A DNA stretch of 64,000 nt from an uncultured Saprospiraceae bacterium (GCA_937926205.1 CALEYL010000004.1:1-64000); one strand, 5' to 3'; positions 42,086-51,056 are shown, numbered from the stretch's first letter. A program made the numbers and translations. Notes: generated by a model from the sequence alone, not told the origin.

Positions 42086-43384
42086 ATGGCGAAACTGCGG
42101 GAACGTTATCAATCAACTCTGGATTACTTGTTTGGGCAATTGCCTATGTTTCAACGCATTGGCCCACCTGCGTTTAAAAAAGGGCTGGGTAATATCACAG
42201 CCTTGCTGGAGGCTTTACAGCGCCCGGAACAGCGATTTCCGGCCATACACATAGCCGGTACGAACGGCAAAGGGTCATTAGCGCACATGCTGGCGGCTGT
42301 TCTTCAGGCTTCCGGTTACCGAACTGGGTTATATGTTTCTCCGCATTATAAAGACTTGCGGGAACGCATTAAAGTCAACGGGCAGTATGTGAGTAAAAAA
42401 TTTGTGATCGATTTCACGGAACAGCACAGGGCTCTTTTTGACAGGGTTAAACCTTCTTTTTTTGAGATTACAGTTGCTATGGCATTCGATTATTTTGCCA
42501 GTCAAAAAGTGGATGTAGCGGTCGTGGAAACCGGACTTGGCGGGCGATTGGATTCCACCAATGTGCTCACTCCGGTGTTGAGTGTGATTACCAACATCAG
42601 TATGGATCACCAGCAATTTCTGGGAGATACCTTGCCGCTTATCGCTTTTGAAAAGGCCGGCATCATAAAACCCAATGTACCTGTCGTCATTGGTGAAATG
42701 CAGCCTGAAACGAAACCGGTATTTGAAGAAAAAGCAGCTGAAATGAAGGCGCCGATATTTTTTGCAGACCAGTTTTGGCAGGCAACCTGGAAAGCAGAAA
42801 ACCTTACGCATTCTACTTACCAGCTCAGCAAAGAAGGAAAAATTGTCTATGCTGATCTTGAAGCCAACCTCCATGGTGCCTTTCAGCTTAAAAACCTGCA
42901 AACCCTTGCCCAGTCGGTAGAATGCCTTCAACCTCATTTCAACATCAATGCTCAAAGCTTTCAAAACGGGTTGTTCCACCTTAAAACGCTCACGAAATTT
43001 ATTGGACGCTGGCAGGTTCTTGGCGAAAATCCGACCATAATTTGCGATAGCGCCCACAATGAAGGGGGACTCCGCATTTCCCTGGCGCAGATCAATCAAT
43101 TTCCCAGCCGCAATTTGCATATTGTTTTCGGGACCGTGAACGACAAAGACCTTGCGCCGGTTTTAAAATTACTTCCCCAAAAGGCCAGGTATTATTTTTG
43201 CAAAGCCAATATTCCAAGAGGAATGGATGCGCAAAAACTACAAATCCAGGCCAGAGACGCCGGTCTGCAAGGAAGACATTATGTTTCTGTCAGGCGGGCT
43301 TTTCAAGCCGCAAAAAGAAATGCAGCAGCAGATGATCTGATTTTTGTAGTGGGAAGTATTTTTGTAGTTGCAGAGGTTTTGTAA
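42086..43384 (+). CDS. folC: Folylpolyglutamate synthase/dihydrofolate synthase
   Basis: A 432-residue Mur-ligase-fold FolC that adds glutamate to dihydropteroate and folates using ATP. Visible are the P-loop GTNGKGS (58-64), the ligand loop region RIGPPAFKKGLGN, FEITVAMAFDYFA, VVETGLGGRLDSTN, ITNISMDHQQFLGDTL with the magnesium-binding His, and the C-terminal domain with CDSAHNEGGL. Length is typical. A 9-bp palindrome follows two bases after its stop. Confidence 0.95.
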   Translation: MAKLRERYQSTLDYLFGQLPMFQRIGPPAFKKGLGNITALLEALQRPEQRFPAIHIAGTNGKGSLAHMLAAVLQASGYRTGLYVSPHYKDLRERIKVNGQYVSKKFVIDFTEQHRALFDRVKPSFFEITVAMAFDYFASQKVDVAVVETGLGGRLDSTNVLTPVLSVITNISMDHQQFLGDTLPLIAFEKAGIIKPNVPVVIGEMQPETKPVFEEKAAEMKAPIFFADQFWQATWKAENLTHSTYQLSKEGKIVYADLEANLHGAFQLKNLQTLAQSVECLQPHFNINAQSFQNGLFHLKTLTKFIGRWQVLGENPTIICDSAHNEGGLRISLAQINQFPSRNLHIVFGTVNDKDLAPVLKLLPQKARYYFCKANIPRGMDAQKLQIQARDAGLQGRHYVSVRRAFQAAKRNAAADDLIFVVGSIFVVAEVL

Positions 43385-43386
43385 TT

Positions 43387-43407
43387 TTTTTATCATGTTG
43401 ATAAAAA
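43387..43407. promoter_or_regulatory. Palindrome between folC and the aminotransferase
   Basis: TTTTTATCA-TGT-TGATAAAAA is a perfect 9-bp inverted repeat, 61 bases before the aminotransferase ATG and 27 bases before its -7 element. It may be an operator or a weak AT-rich terminator for folC. Confidence 0.45.
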
Positions 43408-43433
43408 TAAACGGGATTCGTTGCAAAAATCTT

Positions 43434-43441
43434 TATTTTTG
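43434..43441 (+). promoter_or_regulatory. Candidate -7 element of the aminotransferase gene
   Basis: TATTTTTG, an exact TAnnTTTG match, 27 bases before the ATG. The -33 region is poor. Confidence 0.45.
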
Positions 43442-43467
43442 TGCTTGAAATTTGAAAAAACAAAATA

Positions 43468-44676
43468 ATGGCAGAATTGGTACAGTCGCTGTTAACCCAG
43501 CGCATTCAATTGATGGAAGAATCAGCGACCATAAAAATGGCGCAAATGGCCAGAGATCTTGCTGCTCAAGGCCACGATGTGATTGACCTAAGCCTGGGCG
43601 AACCGGATTTTGACACACCTGTTCACATCAAAGAGGCGGCAAAAAAAGCCCTCGATGATGGGTTGACCAAATACACTCCGGTGCCTGGTACCCTTGAATT
43701 GCGCAAAGCCATTATCGCTAAGTTTAAGCGGGACAATAATCTGGATTTCGAACTCAATCAAATCGTTGTTTCCAATGGCGCCAAGCAATCCATTGCCAAC
43801 GTTTGTCTTTCTTTGCTTGAGAAAGGGGATGAAGCGTTGATTCTTGCGCCTTATTGGGTCTCTTATGCGGAAATCGTCAAACTAACGGAGGCTACTCCAG
43901 TGTATGTCTATGCGGGGATCGAGGACGACTATAAATCAAGTGCAGCTCAGATTGAAGCGGCCATTACAGATCGCACGAAGTTGATCATTTTTTCATCTCC
44001 ATGCAATCCTACCGGTTCTGTATATACCTATGATGAACTGGAAGCAATTGCAAACATGTTGGCGAAATACGATCACGTGACAATTGTTTCAGATGAAATT
44101 TATGAATACATCAATTTCTCAGAGAAACATGTAAGCATCGGGGCTTTTCCTCAGGTGAAAGACCGCACGGTCACCATCAATGGTTTTTCCAAAGGTTTTG
44201 CCATGACAGGCTGGCGTTTGGGATACATCGGTGCACCAGCATGGATTGCCGCCGCATGTAACAAAATGCAGGGACAAATTACGTCCGGCGCTGCAGCATT
44301 TAGCCAAAAAGCTGCAGCTTATGCCCTAAGCTCTGATATGGAACCGACCTGGAAAATGCGGGATGCTTTTCTCCGGCGCCGCGATCTTGTTATTGAATTA
44401 ATCAGCAAAATACCTGGCGTGAAAGTGAATCGCCCGCAGGGAGCCTTTTATGTTTTTCCGGATATCAGTGCTTTTTTCGGAAAAACAGATGGCAATATGG
44501 TTGTCCGTGATGCGGATGATTTCTGCGAATACCTCTTGCATACGGCTTATGTCGCTGCAGTGAGTGGCGGCGCATTTGGTGCTGACAACTGTTTCCGTAT
44601 TTCCTACGCCACTTCTGACGAAAAACTGCGGACCGCCATTCAACGCATTGGCGATGCCCTGGCGAAATTGAAATAA
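43468..44676 (+). CDS. Class I PLP aminotransferase (aspartate aminotransferase type)
   Basis: A 402-residue fold-type I aminotransferase close to AspC/AatA of the Igamma/Ibeta class. It shows DLSLGEPDFDTP near the N-terminus, KYTPVPG, the cofactor-binding FSSPCNPTGSVY (Asn180) and SDEIYEY (Asp209). The Schiff-base lysine is Lys242 in NGFSKGFAMTGWRLGY, and the C-terminal FRISYATS holds the carboxylate-binding Arg. It most likely converts aspartate or glutamate with 2-oxo acids in the cytosol; some relatives also use prephenate or kynurenine. Single gene with its own promoter. Confidence 0.94.
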   Translation: MAELVQSLLTQRIQLMEESATIKMAQMARDLAAQGHDVIDLSLGEPDFDTPVHIKEAAKKALDDGLTKYTPVPGTLELRKAIIAKFKRDNNLDFELNQIVVSNGAKQSIANVCLSLLEKGDEALILAPYWVSYAEIVKLTEATPVYVYAGIEDDYKSSAAQIEAAITDRTKLIIFSSPCNPTGSVYTYDELEAIANMLAKYDHVTIVSDEIYEYINFSEKHVSIGAFPQVKDRTVTINGFSKGFAMTGWRLGYIGAPAWIAAACNKMQGQITSGAAAFSQKAAAYALSSDMEPTWKMRDAFLRRRDLVIELISKIPGVKVNRPQGAFYVFPDISAFFGKTDGNMVVRDADDFCEYLLHTAYVAAVSGGAFGADNCFRISYATSDEKLRTAIQRIGDALAKLK

Positions 44677-44749
44677 TTGAATTTGTCTTGTTACCAGTCA
44701 TTCCCTAACCACAAACTTCCCAAAGCTACTGAATGGAAGGCTATTTTTT

Positions 44750-44769
44750 GCCTGGGCTGATGCCCGGGC
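44750..44769 (+). repeat. Hairpin upstream of the amylase gene
   Basis: GCCTGGGC (44750-44757) pairs with GCCCGGGC (44762-44769) with one G-T wobble and a 4-base loop, 31 bases before the amylase ATG. It follows TATTTTTTG, a near -7 element, so it would lie close to the mRNA 5' end. Confidence 0.5.
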
Positions 44770-44800
44770 GATCTTGACTGGCAATTTAGAAAATTGAATT

Positions 44801-47365
44801 ATGGATCTTCTTCGACGCGCCTACCGGGCAGGTATGTGGCTTGGCTTGCTACTCTTTCTAACCAACGAGACAAACGCCCAGGATTTTATGATGCAAGGCT
44901 GGTATTGGGACTACCCTAAACCAGGCTGCAACAGCTATGCAGGCCAGTCACTGGCCAGTGAGTTATCAGGTAAAGTAACTGCTTTAAAAAACGCGGGATT
45001 CACCATGTTATGGCTTCCGCCGATGAGCAAAGCCAGTTTTGGGGATTGCAGCAACGGCTATGACCCCAAAGATTTATACGATTACGGGCAGTATAGTGGT
45101 CAGACCGGCTTTGGAACGGGCGCCCAGGTTGATAATCTGATTGGCTCCCTGAATTCAAACGGCATGATTGCGGTAGCTGATGTGGTTTATAATCACCGCG
45201 ATGGGGGCAATTATGAAGACAACCCCGCCGTGCGCAATTACATCATGAATTACCCCCCGGCTGGTTGTGGAAGCAGTGCAACGCCTTATCCGGTAAACGG
45301 GAAAGTGCGTTATCGGCTGCCTCTGGGCGGCGCCAGCAACAATGGCGCAGGCAATTATTATTTTAAATTTAGTTCGGCTTCCGCCAACAACAGCTTCAGT
45401 GGTCGCCCCTATAAATTGTATTTCCGCACACAAAATACAATCTATAATTCTACACCGATCAATGAATCAGAACCGAATGGGGGAAGTGATTGTGGCCAGG
45501 GTAATAACCAGATATTTCTGGGGCGCGACATCTTTGCCAACCAGGAAGTAGGTGGGTGCAACACAGATGAATTTTTCCTGGCGCTCGGAGCAGGTGATTT
45601 TAATGCATCCGGCGACAACCTGGAAATTTACATCGAGGAAGTGGGGGGCGGTGGTTCTGGCATTGATCAACGCCCTTACGGGATCTGGTCGGCTTCGCGG
45701 GGTGCAGACATCATAGGCGATCTGGCACTCCAAACACGGACCAGTTATGCAGGCCTTCCTAGTGGTCAGGGAGCAATGAATTACCTGAATTTTAAGCCCA
45801 ATGGCGCCAACTTCACCTGTATGACAGGCGATCAGGATTATCCTTATTTCTTTTTTGATGTGGAGCAGGGCCATTTTAGCACGCAAACAGCTTATAACGA
45901 TTGGACTAAGTGGTTATGGAACGATGTCGGCATCGGAGGTTTCCGCATGGATGCCGTGAAGCATTTTCCGGCTTCTTTCGTAGGACAACTGTTAAATGCC
46001 CTCTACACCAACACTCCCAGCATTCAACCCTCTATGGTGGTGGGCGAGCACTTTACCTCCAATGCCGGCGTTCTGGCCGGTTGGGTGAACGAAGTGAACT
46101 CCTATATGAGTCCGCAAGCAAGGAGCGCCATCCAGGTCAGGGCTTTTGATTTTCACCTTCGGGATAATCTTAAAGCTGCAGCAGAGAGTTTCGGCTACGA
46201 TGTCCGTGGCATCTTTAATGTAGGGATGGTTCGTGGGGCTGGCGCCAGTGCTTATTCCGTTGTGACGATGATCAACAACCACGACTTCAGGTACGAAGAT
46301 GCTTACCACAACATCAACCCGATGCTGGGATACGCCTACATTCTTACCAACAACCAGATTGGGCTGCCTTGCGTTTTTTATCCCGATTATTATGGCGCAA
46401 CCTTAAAAATGGACGACAATACGACACTGGTTGTCCCTTCTCTTAAAAGCCAGATTGACGCTTTAATCAGCGTGCATAAAGCCTATATTTTTGGCGCGGA
46501 TCAAATTGATTATCTGAGTCGTTTTTCGACGCCATATTTCCAGTCGTTTACCAGCGGTGGGGCTTCTACCACTCTGTTTTATCAGATCATAAATACTTCT
46601 ACCGGACGTAATGTGCTGGTTGCCATAAATTTTGCAGGACAAACATTGACCGCCAGCCATGGGGTAAATACCAGTGGTGCGGGCCTCAGCAATGGCGATG
46701 AACTCACAAAGGTTGCCGGCTCACCATCGGCCAGTGCCAGCGTCAGCGTTGTAAATGGCCGGGTGAATCTGACCGTACCTGCCTTCGGCTATGCTGTCTG
46801 GACCGGGGTAAGCCTGCTCCCGCTTGATTTACTGACTTTCGAGGTAGAAAAACTGGAGAAAAAAGTAGCCATCCGTTGGACCTCCGCCAACGAAACTGAT
46901 TTTGAGGGTTACGAAGTACAGCGTTCGCTTGACGGTCATGTTTTTGAAAAGATCGGATGGGTCGCAGGACGTGGAGCGGCAGACGGAAACAATACTGATT
47001 ATTTGTTATTGGACGAAAGCCCGGTTTTTAATAAACCGCTTTATTATCGTTTACGCATGCTTGATCAGGATGGCACATTTGAATATTCCCCCCTGCGCTC
47101 CGTTGTTGTGAGGGATGAGCCGGAACTATTGCTTTACCCCAATCCTACAAATGGGAAGTTTTGGATTAATTTCCAGTCGCCGGCTCCTGAAAACACCTGG
47201 CTGGAAGTTAGGGATGCTTTGGGGCGAGTCGTATTGTCCGCCGCAGTGGATGTGTACACCAAAATCAGGGAAATAGATTTAAGCGGGCAGCCAGATGGGA
47301 TGTATTCCTTGTTGATAAAAACGGATCAGGATCTTATTTGGAGCAGGTCTTTGCTGAAACAATAA
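44801..47365 (+). CDS. T9SS-secreted GH13 alpha-amylase
   Basis: An 854-residue secreted glycoside hydrolase: signal peptide (ending TNAQ near 27), then a GH13 TIM barrel. The four conserved regions are intact: DVVYNH (127-132), GGFRMDAVKH with nucleophile Asp384, VVGEHF with acid/base Glu416, and NNHD (492-495). About 200 residues separate regions I and II, where domain B carries a Ser/Asn/Gly-rich beta insert with Cys residues (about 155-335). An all-beta domain C follows, then a fibronectin-like stretch (LLTFEVEKLEKKVAIRW). The last ~80 residues are a type A T9SS sorting domain (LLYPNPTNGKFWI to SLLKQ). It should hydrolyse alpha-1,4-glucans outside the cell. It is not inside either Sus operon, so a link to them is unproven. 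Confidence 0.94.
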   Translation: MDLLRRAYRAGMWLGLLLFLTNETNAQDFMMQGWYWDYPKPGCNSYAGQSLASELSGKVTALKNAGFTMLWLPPMSKASFGDCSNGYDPKDLYDYGQYSGQTGFGTGAQVDNLIGSLNSNGMIAVADVVYNHRDGGNYEDNPAVRNYIMNYPPAGCGSSATPYPVNGKVRYRLPLGGASNNGAGNYYFKFSSASANNSFSGRPYKLYFRTQNTIYNSTPINESEPNGGSDCGQGNNQIFLGRDIFANQEVGGCNTDEFFLALGAGDFNASGDNLEIYIEEVGGGGSGIDQRPYGIWSASRGADIIGDLALQTRTSYAGLPSGQGAMNYLNFKPNGANFTCMTGDQDYPYFFFDVEQGHFSTQTAYNDWTKWLWNDVGIGGFRMDAVKHFPASFVGQLLNALYTNTPSIQPSMVVGEHFTSNAGVLAGWVNEVNSYMSPQARSAIQVRAFDFHLRDNLKAAAESFGYDVRGIFNVGMVRGAGASAYSVVTMINNHDFRYEDAYHNINPMLGYAYILTNNQIGLPCVFYPDYYGATLKMDDNTTLVVPSLKSQIDALISVHKAYIFGADQIDYLSRFSTPYFQSFTSGGASTTLFYQIINTSTGRNVLVAINFAGQTLTASHGVNTSGAGLSNGDELTKVAGSPSASASVSVVNGRVNLTVPAFGYAVWTGVSLLPLDLLTFEVEKLEKKVAIRWTSANETDFEGYEVQRSLDGHVFEKIGWVAGRGAADGNNTDYLLLDESPVFNKPLYYRLRMLDQDGTFEYSPLRSVVVRDEPELLLYPNPTNGKFWINFQSPAPENTWLEVRDALGRVVLSAAVDVYTKIREIDLSGQPDGMYSLLIKTDQDLIWSRSLLKQ

Positions 47366-47385
47366 CCGGGACTGACAAATTTTTG

Positions 47386-47417
47386 GCCTGATTTAGCACA
47401 GCTACGTGTAATCAGGC
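47386..47417. terminator. Possible convergent terminator between amylase and rimM
   Basis: GCCTGATT (47386-47393) pairs with AATCAGGC (47410-47417), an 8-bp stem with a 16-base loop between convergent genes. Neither side has a proper T-tract. Confidence 0.35.
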
Positions 47418-47944
47418 TAGAGATCTAATAATCCATCTGGCAAGTCCATATACAAGACTGCTTGTTCATCGTTTGCCTGATGAATGAATTGATCATTCAG
47501 TGGAATCAATATTTCGCGCCCTTTATAATTTACAACCGCCATCATTTGCTGGGGCATTTCAATGACCTGTTCAATTTTGCCTACCGGACCATAACTGGCA
47601 TCTTCAATATTGTAACCAGCATATCGTTCAAAACCAGGTTCGAAAACTATGGTTCGTTCTTCATCATCCAGTAAGTCTTCCGTTCTGATAAACACCTCTT
47701 TTCTGTGAAGCATTTGAGCGTCTTCCCGGGCATTGATATCTTCCAGTTTCAGAATAACAGCGTTGCCGGCCCGGATGTCTTCTACAAAATAGGGGAGATG
47801 CTGTCCCCTGGTTTCCAGAAAAATAATCTCAACATTGAGAAAGTCCTCCCAGTAAGCGTCTTCAATGAAAACTTTAACTTCCCCTTTGATGCCGTGTGCT
47901 TTTCCGATCCGGCCGATTTTGACCATTGTATCCATGATGACCAT
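47417..47944 (-). CDS. rimM: Ribosome maturation factor RimM
   Basis: A 175-residue RimM, which binds S19 and the 16S rRNA 3' domain during 30S assembly. The N-terminal barrel starts VKIGRIGKAHGIKGEVKVF. A PRC-barrel follows (GYNIEDASYGPVGKIEQVIEMPQQ) with the end EILIPLNDQFIHQ. Slightly different starts at 47944, 47935 or 47926 are possible; the first lies 4 bases after the preceding stop. It is the last gene of the mnmA-lipoprotein-rimM operon. The usual rpsP and trmD partners are absent. Confidence 0.94.
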   Translation of the reverse strand: MVIMDTMVKIGRIGKAHGIKGEVKVFIEDAYWEDFLNVEIIFLETRGQHLPYFVEDIRAGNAVILKLEDINAREDAQMLHRKEVFIRTEDLLDDEERTIVFEPGFERYAGYNIEDASYGPVGKIEQVIEMPQQMMAVVNYKGREILIPLNDQFIHQANDEQAVLYMDLPDGLLDL

Positions 47945-47948
47945 TCAA

Positions 47949-48743
47949 TTATTGCCAGTGCAGCAGTCGTTGTCGCAGAATAAATCCCTTCTCTGCCTTT
48001 TGGTTCCAGTTTGTAGTGGAACAGGTTACCAAATTGCCATTGCAACAAACCTCGCATTGGGTGTCTAGTATTTGTAATTCCCTGTAAACCAGCCCGATGT
48101 TTTTGGCATAATGTTCAACCCCCTGTCTGTACTCGATGAAGTTCTCGCTGTTGGCCAATTGGATCGCGCAAACATCCTGAAATGACATTTCTCCCACCTG
48201 GAGCGAAGATCCAAGCTCAAGAATGCGGTAATCCCAATCGATAAACATTTTAATTTGTTCACCGGCTACTTCTACATTTGTGGTTTTTGAAAAAAAAGTA
48301 TTTCCGTCCCAGGATTCATTTAATTTAAGCGGGAATGTCATTTTGATAAAACGGAGGTTGTCTTCGGTTCTGAAAGCCTGGCGCTCATTCCGGGCTTCGG
48401 CGAATACTTTGCCGATTTGCCAGGGCAAGGTATCAGACTGGCGCTGGAGACGTTCGATACGATACCAGATAAGCCCGTCCTGGCCGGGGAAAGAATCCAC
48501 TACAGCTTCCTGAATCAGCCATGAATTGGTATCGATTCTGGTGCCGCCAGGGGCAGGGTCAAAGATGATGGAGTCTACCGCAAATTCCCGGATTTGTCCA
48601 ACCTTTAGCGGGAAGTATTCGTATCCAAAATCAGGATCAAAGGGCTCCGTGTCATGCTTGTCGCAGGATACCATACCGGTCAACAGTACGATTAGAACGA
48701 CTGCTGTGCCTACTGAAAAGAAGAAACGGCTCAGGTTTTTCAT
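47949..48743 (-). CDS. Lipoprotein between mnmA and rimM, unknown function
   Basis: A 264-residue lipoprotein: signal peptide ending TGMVSC (Cys27). The mature chain is beta-rich (DFGYEYFPLKVGQIREFAVD, WYRIERLQRQSD, PLKLNESWDGN) and ends with a four-Cys cluster (TQCEVCCNGNLVTC). The YFPL..G....Y/F.V motif occurs in many Bacteroidota lipoproteins of unknown role. Its start overlaps the mnmA stop by 4 bases and rimM begins 4 bases after its stop, so it is tightly embedded between two RNA-related genes. The link to their function is unclear. Confidence 0.85.
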   Translation of the reverse strand: MKNLSRFFFSVGTAVVLIVLLTGMVSCDKHDTEPFDPDFGYEYFPLKVGQIREFAVDSIIFDPAPGGTRIDTNSWLIQEAVVDSFPGQDGLIWYRIERLQRQSDTLPWQIGKVFAEARNERQAFRTEDNLRFIKMTFPLKLNESWDGNTFFSKTTNVEVAGEQIKMFIDWDYRILELGSSLQVGEMSFQDVCAIQLANSENFIEYRQGVEHYAKNIGLVYRELQILDTQCEVCCNGNLVTCSTTNWNQKAEKGFILRQRLLHWQ

Positions 48744-49849
48744 GACAGGTTGGAATTGAGGCTGCTATAAATGATACCTCCTCCAACAACATCGTCATTT
48801 TCATAAAAAACAGCGGATTGGCCGGGCGCCACGCCTTTGACATTGGCATCGAATTCGACGCGGATTTTGCCCTGATCGTTGTACAGCCGCCCGATTGCAC
48901 CGGCGTCTTTGTACCGGATTTTTGCAACGACTTCCATGCCATCTTCAATGCTGGCATATTTCATGAGGTTGGGTTGCCCCACCGTCATTCCGTTTCTGAT
49001 AAGTTCATCTTCCAGTCCCAGAACAACGGCATTGCTTTCCGGCCGAATTTCGGTCACAAACATGGGCTGACCAAAAGCAACACCCAAGCCTTTGCGTTGT
49101 CCTATGGTATAAAAGGGATATCCCTGGTGTTTTCCGATGACTTCGCCACGGCTGTTCAAAAAATCACCTCCGGCGACACGCTCTTCCAGTTCCGGAACAC
49201 GGTGTTTCAGGAAACTGCGGTAGTCGTTATCCGGGACAAAGCAAATTTCGTAGCTCTCCGCTTTTTTGGAAAGTTCCTCATAGCCAAAGTCGTACGCAAA
49301 CTGCCTTACTTCGGGTTTGGTATACCGGCCAAGCGGAAAACGACTGCGGCGCAGGCAGTCCTGGCTAAGCCCCCAGAGTACATACGACTGATCCTTATTC
49401 AGGTCTGCCGATTTGGAGATAAAATGTCTGCCCGCATTTTCATTGATGATGGCGTAGTGGCCCGTGGCAATGAACTCACAATCCAGTGCATCTGCCCGCT
49501 TCAACAAGGCGTTCCATTTGATGTGCGTATTGCAGAGCACACATGGATTTGGGGTACGTCCTGCGATGTATTCGTCAACAAAATTATCAATCACATAATC
49601 GCCAAATTCTTCACGAATATCGATGATAAAATGGTGAAACCCCATGTTTACCGCCACCTGGCGGGCATCATTGATGGAATCCAGACTACAGCATCCGGTT
49701 TCCTTTTTAGAGCTGCCGGAATTGGCATAATCCCATGTTTTCATGGTTATGCCAATGACTTCGTATCCCTCTTCGTGCAGCATCATAGCCGTTACTGTGC
49801 TATCAATACCACCACTCATCGCTACCAGCACCTTTCCGAGTTTGCTCAT
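48740..49849 (-). CDS. mnmA: tRNA 2-thiouridine(34) synthase MnmA
   Basis: A 369-residue MnmA that thiolates U34 of tRNA-Lys, -Glu and -Gln using ATP and sulfur relayed from IscS/Tus. The PP-loop SGGIDS is at 12-17. The catalytic Cys pair is Cys103 in TPNPCVLCN and Cys203 in YEICFVPD. ATGHYA and GQRKGLGV are also present. The length is typical and the start follows a good promoter. It is the first gene of a minus-strand operon with a lipoprotein and rimM, and divergent from rlpA. Confidence 0.95.
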   Translation of the reverse strand: MSKLGKVLVAMSGGIDSTVTAMMLHEEGYEVIGITMKTWDYANSGSSKKETGCCSLDSINDARQVAVNMGFHHFIIDIREEFGDYVIDNFVDEYIAGRTPNPCVLCNTHIKWNALLKRADALDCEFIATGHYAIINENAGRHFISKSADLNKDQSYVLWGLSQDCLRRSRFPLGRYTKPEVRQFAYDFGYEELSKKAESYEICFVPDNDYRSFLKHRVPELEERVAGGDFLNSRGEVIGKHQGYPFYTIGQRKGLGVAFGQPMFVTEIRPESNAVVLGLEDELIRNGMTVGQPNLMKYASIEDGMEVVAKIRYKDAGAIGRLYNDQGKIRVEFDANVKGVAPGQSAVFYENDDVVGGGIIYSSLNSNLS

Positions 49850-49878
49850 AAAACAAAGTTTATCTGGATAATTATGTG

Positions 49879-49886
49879 CAAAAATA
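49879..49886 (-). promoter_or_regulatory. Promoter of mnmA with overlapping palindrome
   Basis: On the minus strand TATTTTTG matches TAnnTTTG exactly, 30 bases before the mnmA ATG, with GTTG 22 bases upstream. The short inverted repeat TGTGCA (49875-49880) and TGCACA (49892-49897) surrounds this element and could be an operator. Confidence 0.5.
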
Positions 49887-49984
49887 CAAAATGCACAGCC
49901 TTTTAGTTCAACTCAATTTCAATAGATCGGAAAGTATAGGGCAATGAAGTCGCATAAGGGGGCGTTACTGCACATGTCAACATT

Positions 49985-50016
49985 ATTGTCCAGACGTTCA
50001 AATAGCCCTATATTTG
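49985..50016 (+). promoter_or_regulatory. Promoter of the RlpA/SPOR gene
   Basis: ATTG (49985-49988, one mismatch), a 20-base spacer and TATATTTG (50009-50016), an exact -7 match, 31 bases before the ATG. Confidence 0.6.
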
Positions 50017-50047
50017 GGCGTTTGATTGAATTATTAAAGCAGATATC

Positions 50048-50986
50048 ATGAGAAACCGATTCAGATTTTTAGCCATTTTCTTTCTGATGAGCGGGGCTTT
50101 AACGGCTATGGCTCAGGATACAGAGACTGGGTTCGCTTCATACTACGGAGATGAGTTTCAGGGACGCCGAACAGCGTATGGAGACACTTATGACAAAAAT
50201 AAGCTTACCGCTGCTCACAAGCGTCATCCATATGGAACCATGATTAAGGTAACCCGCCTCGATAATAAAAAATCCGTCACTGTTAAAGTTACCGACAAGG
50301 GGCCTTATGTAAAGGGTCGGGTAGTTGATCTGTCGAGAAAGGCCGCTGAAAAATTAGGGATGTTAAGGGACGGTTCTGTGGAAGTTGAGGTTCAGATCGT
50401 AAAAAGGGTAACAAAAGAAGATGAGCCCGTTGAGGACGTTGCAGCGGTGAAAGAAACGCAGCTGGATAAGGAACTGGCAAAAGAACCTAAAGCCGATCAA
50501 CCAGCTGAATACGATTTCAAGGCAGATAATGTCCCTTCAGAAACGACTAAAACTGAGGAAGCCCCTAAGGCGACAACAGCAAAGAAAGAAACGAGCGTTG
50601 CAAAAACGGAGAAGCCTGCCGCAACCAAAGTGGCGAAGGACGAAACCACCAAAACTTCGAGAACCCGGGGCAAACTGGTGGGTAAAGATTACAAACAGTA
50701 TGGTCTGTACAAAATCATTCTGGAGCGCCCAAGCCAAAAAGGATATGGCGTTCAGGTAGCATCACTGACTAACTATGAAAATGTGCTGAGGCAAGTAGCT
50801 GATTTGCAGGCCAAATGGTTTGAAGAAATTCTGGTTAGCATTGAAAAAGGAGACAACGGCAATTTGTATAAAATTATTCTGGGGCCTTTTGAAACAGAAA
50901 GCGCTGCAAAAAATTATGCCGCCAACATCAAAAAGAAGCAGAAAGTCAATGGTTTTGTGGTGAACCTTTCTGAGATAAAATATTGA
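50048..50986 (+). CDS. rlpA: RlpA-like protein with SPOR domain
   Basis: A 312-residue exported protein: signal peptide (ending AMAQ near 23), then an RlpA double-psi beta-barrel (about 27-115) with GFASYYGDEFQGRRTAYGD, LTAAHK.HPYGTMIKVTR and VKVTDKGPYVKGRVVDLS, including the His and Asp of the lytic transglycosylase site. A Lys/Glu/Thr/Ala-rich linker (about 120-215) leads to a C-terminal SPOR domain (about 233-312), which binds denuded glycan strands at the septum. RlpA proteins cleave such glycans at division sites. The linker is low-complexity and likely disordered. Start supported by the promoter 31 bases upstream. Confidence 0.92.
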   Translation: MRNRFRFLAIFFLMSGALTAMAQDTETGFASYYGDEFQGRRTAYGDTYDKNKLTAAHKRHPYGTMIKVTRLDNKKSVTVKVTDKGPYVKGRVVDLSRKAAEKLGMLRDGSVEVEVQIVKRVTKEDEPVEDVAAVKETQLDKELAKEPKADQPAEYDFKADNVPSETTKTEEAPKATTAKKETSVAKTEKPAATKVAKDETTKTSRTRGKLVGKDYKQYGLYKIILERPSQKGYGVQVASLTNYENVLRQVADLQAKWFEEILVSIEKGDNGNLYKIILGPFETESAAKNYAANIKKKQKVNGFVVNLSEIKY

Positions 50987-51056
50987 TTCGGGGCTCACTC
51001 AGGCCACTTGAGGTAATTGGCCGAGCTTTGAGTAATCCTCTGCAGCTTTTTCATTG

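Noticed and set aside
42329..43120. A 263-codon open frame antisense to folC
   Set aside because: Shadow frame; Lys/Arg/Phe-rich translation and no start context.
29847..47365. Classic starch utilisation locus (SusCD plus amylase)
   Set aside because: The amylase is more than 3 kb past the terminator of the second Sus operon, with redoxin, folC and an aminotransferase between; no SusR, alpha-glucosidase or neopullulanase is present.
48818..49906. A 362-codon open frame on the plus strand opposite mnmA
   Set aside because: It is exactly antisense to an unmistakable mnmA gene, has no recognisable motif, and its length follows from the composition of the opposite strand.
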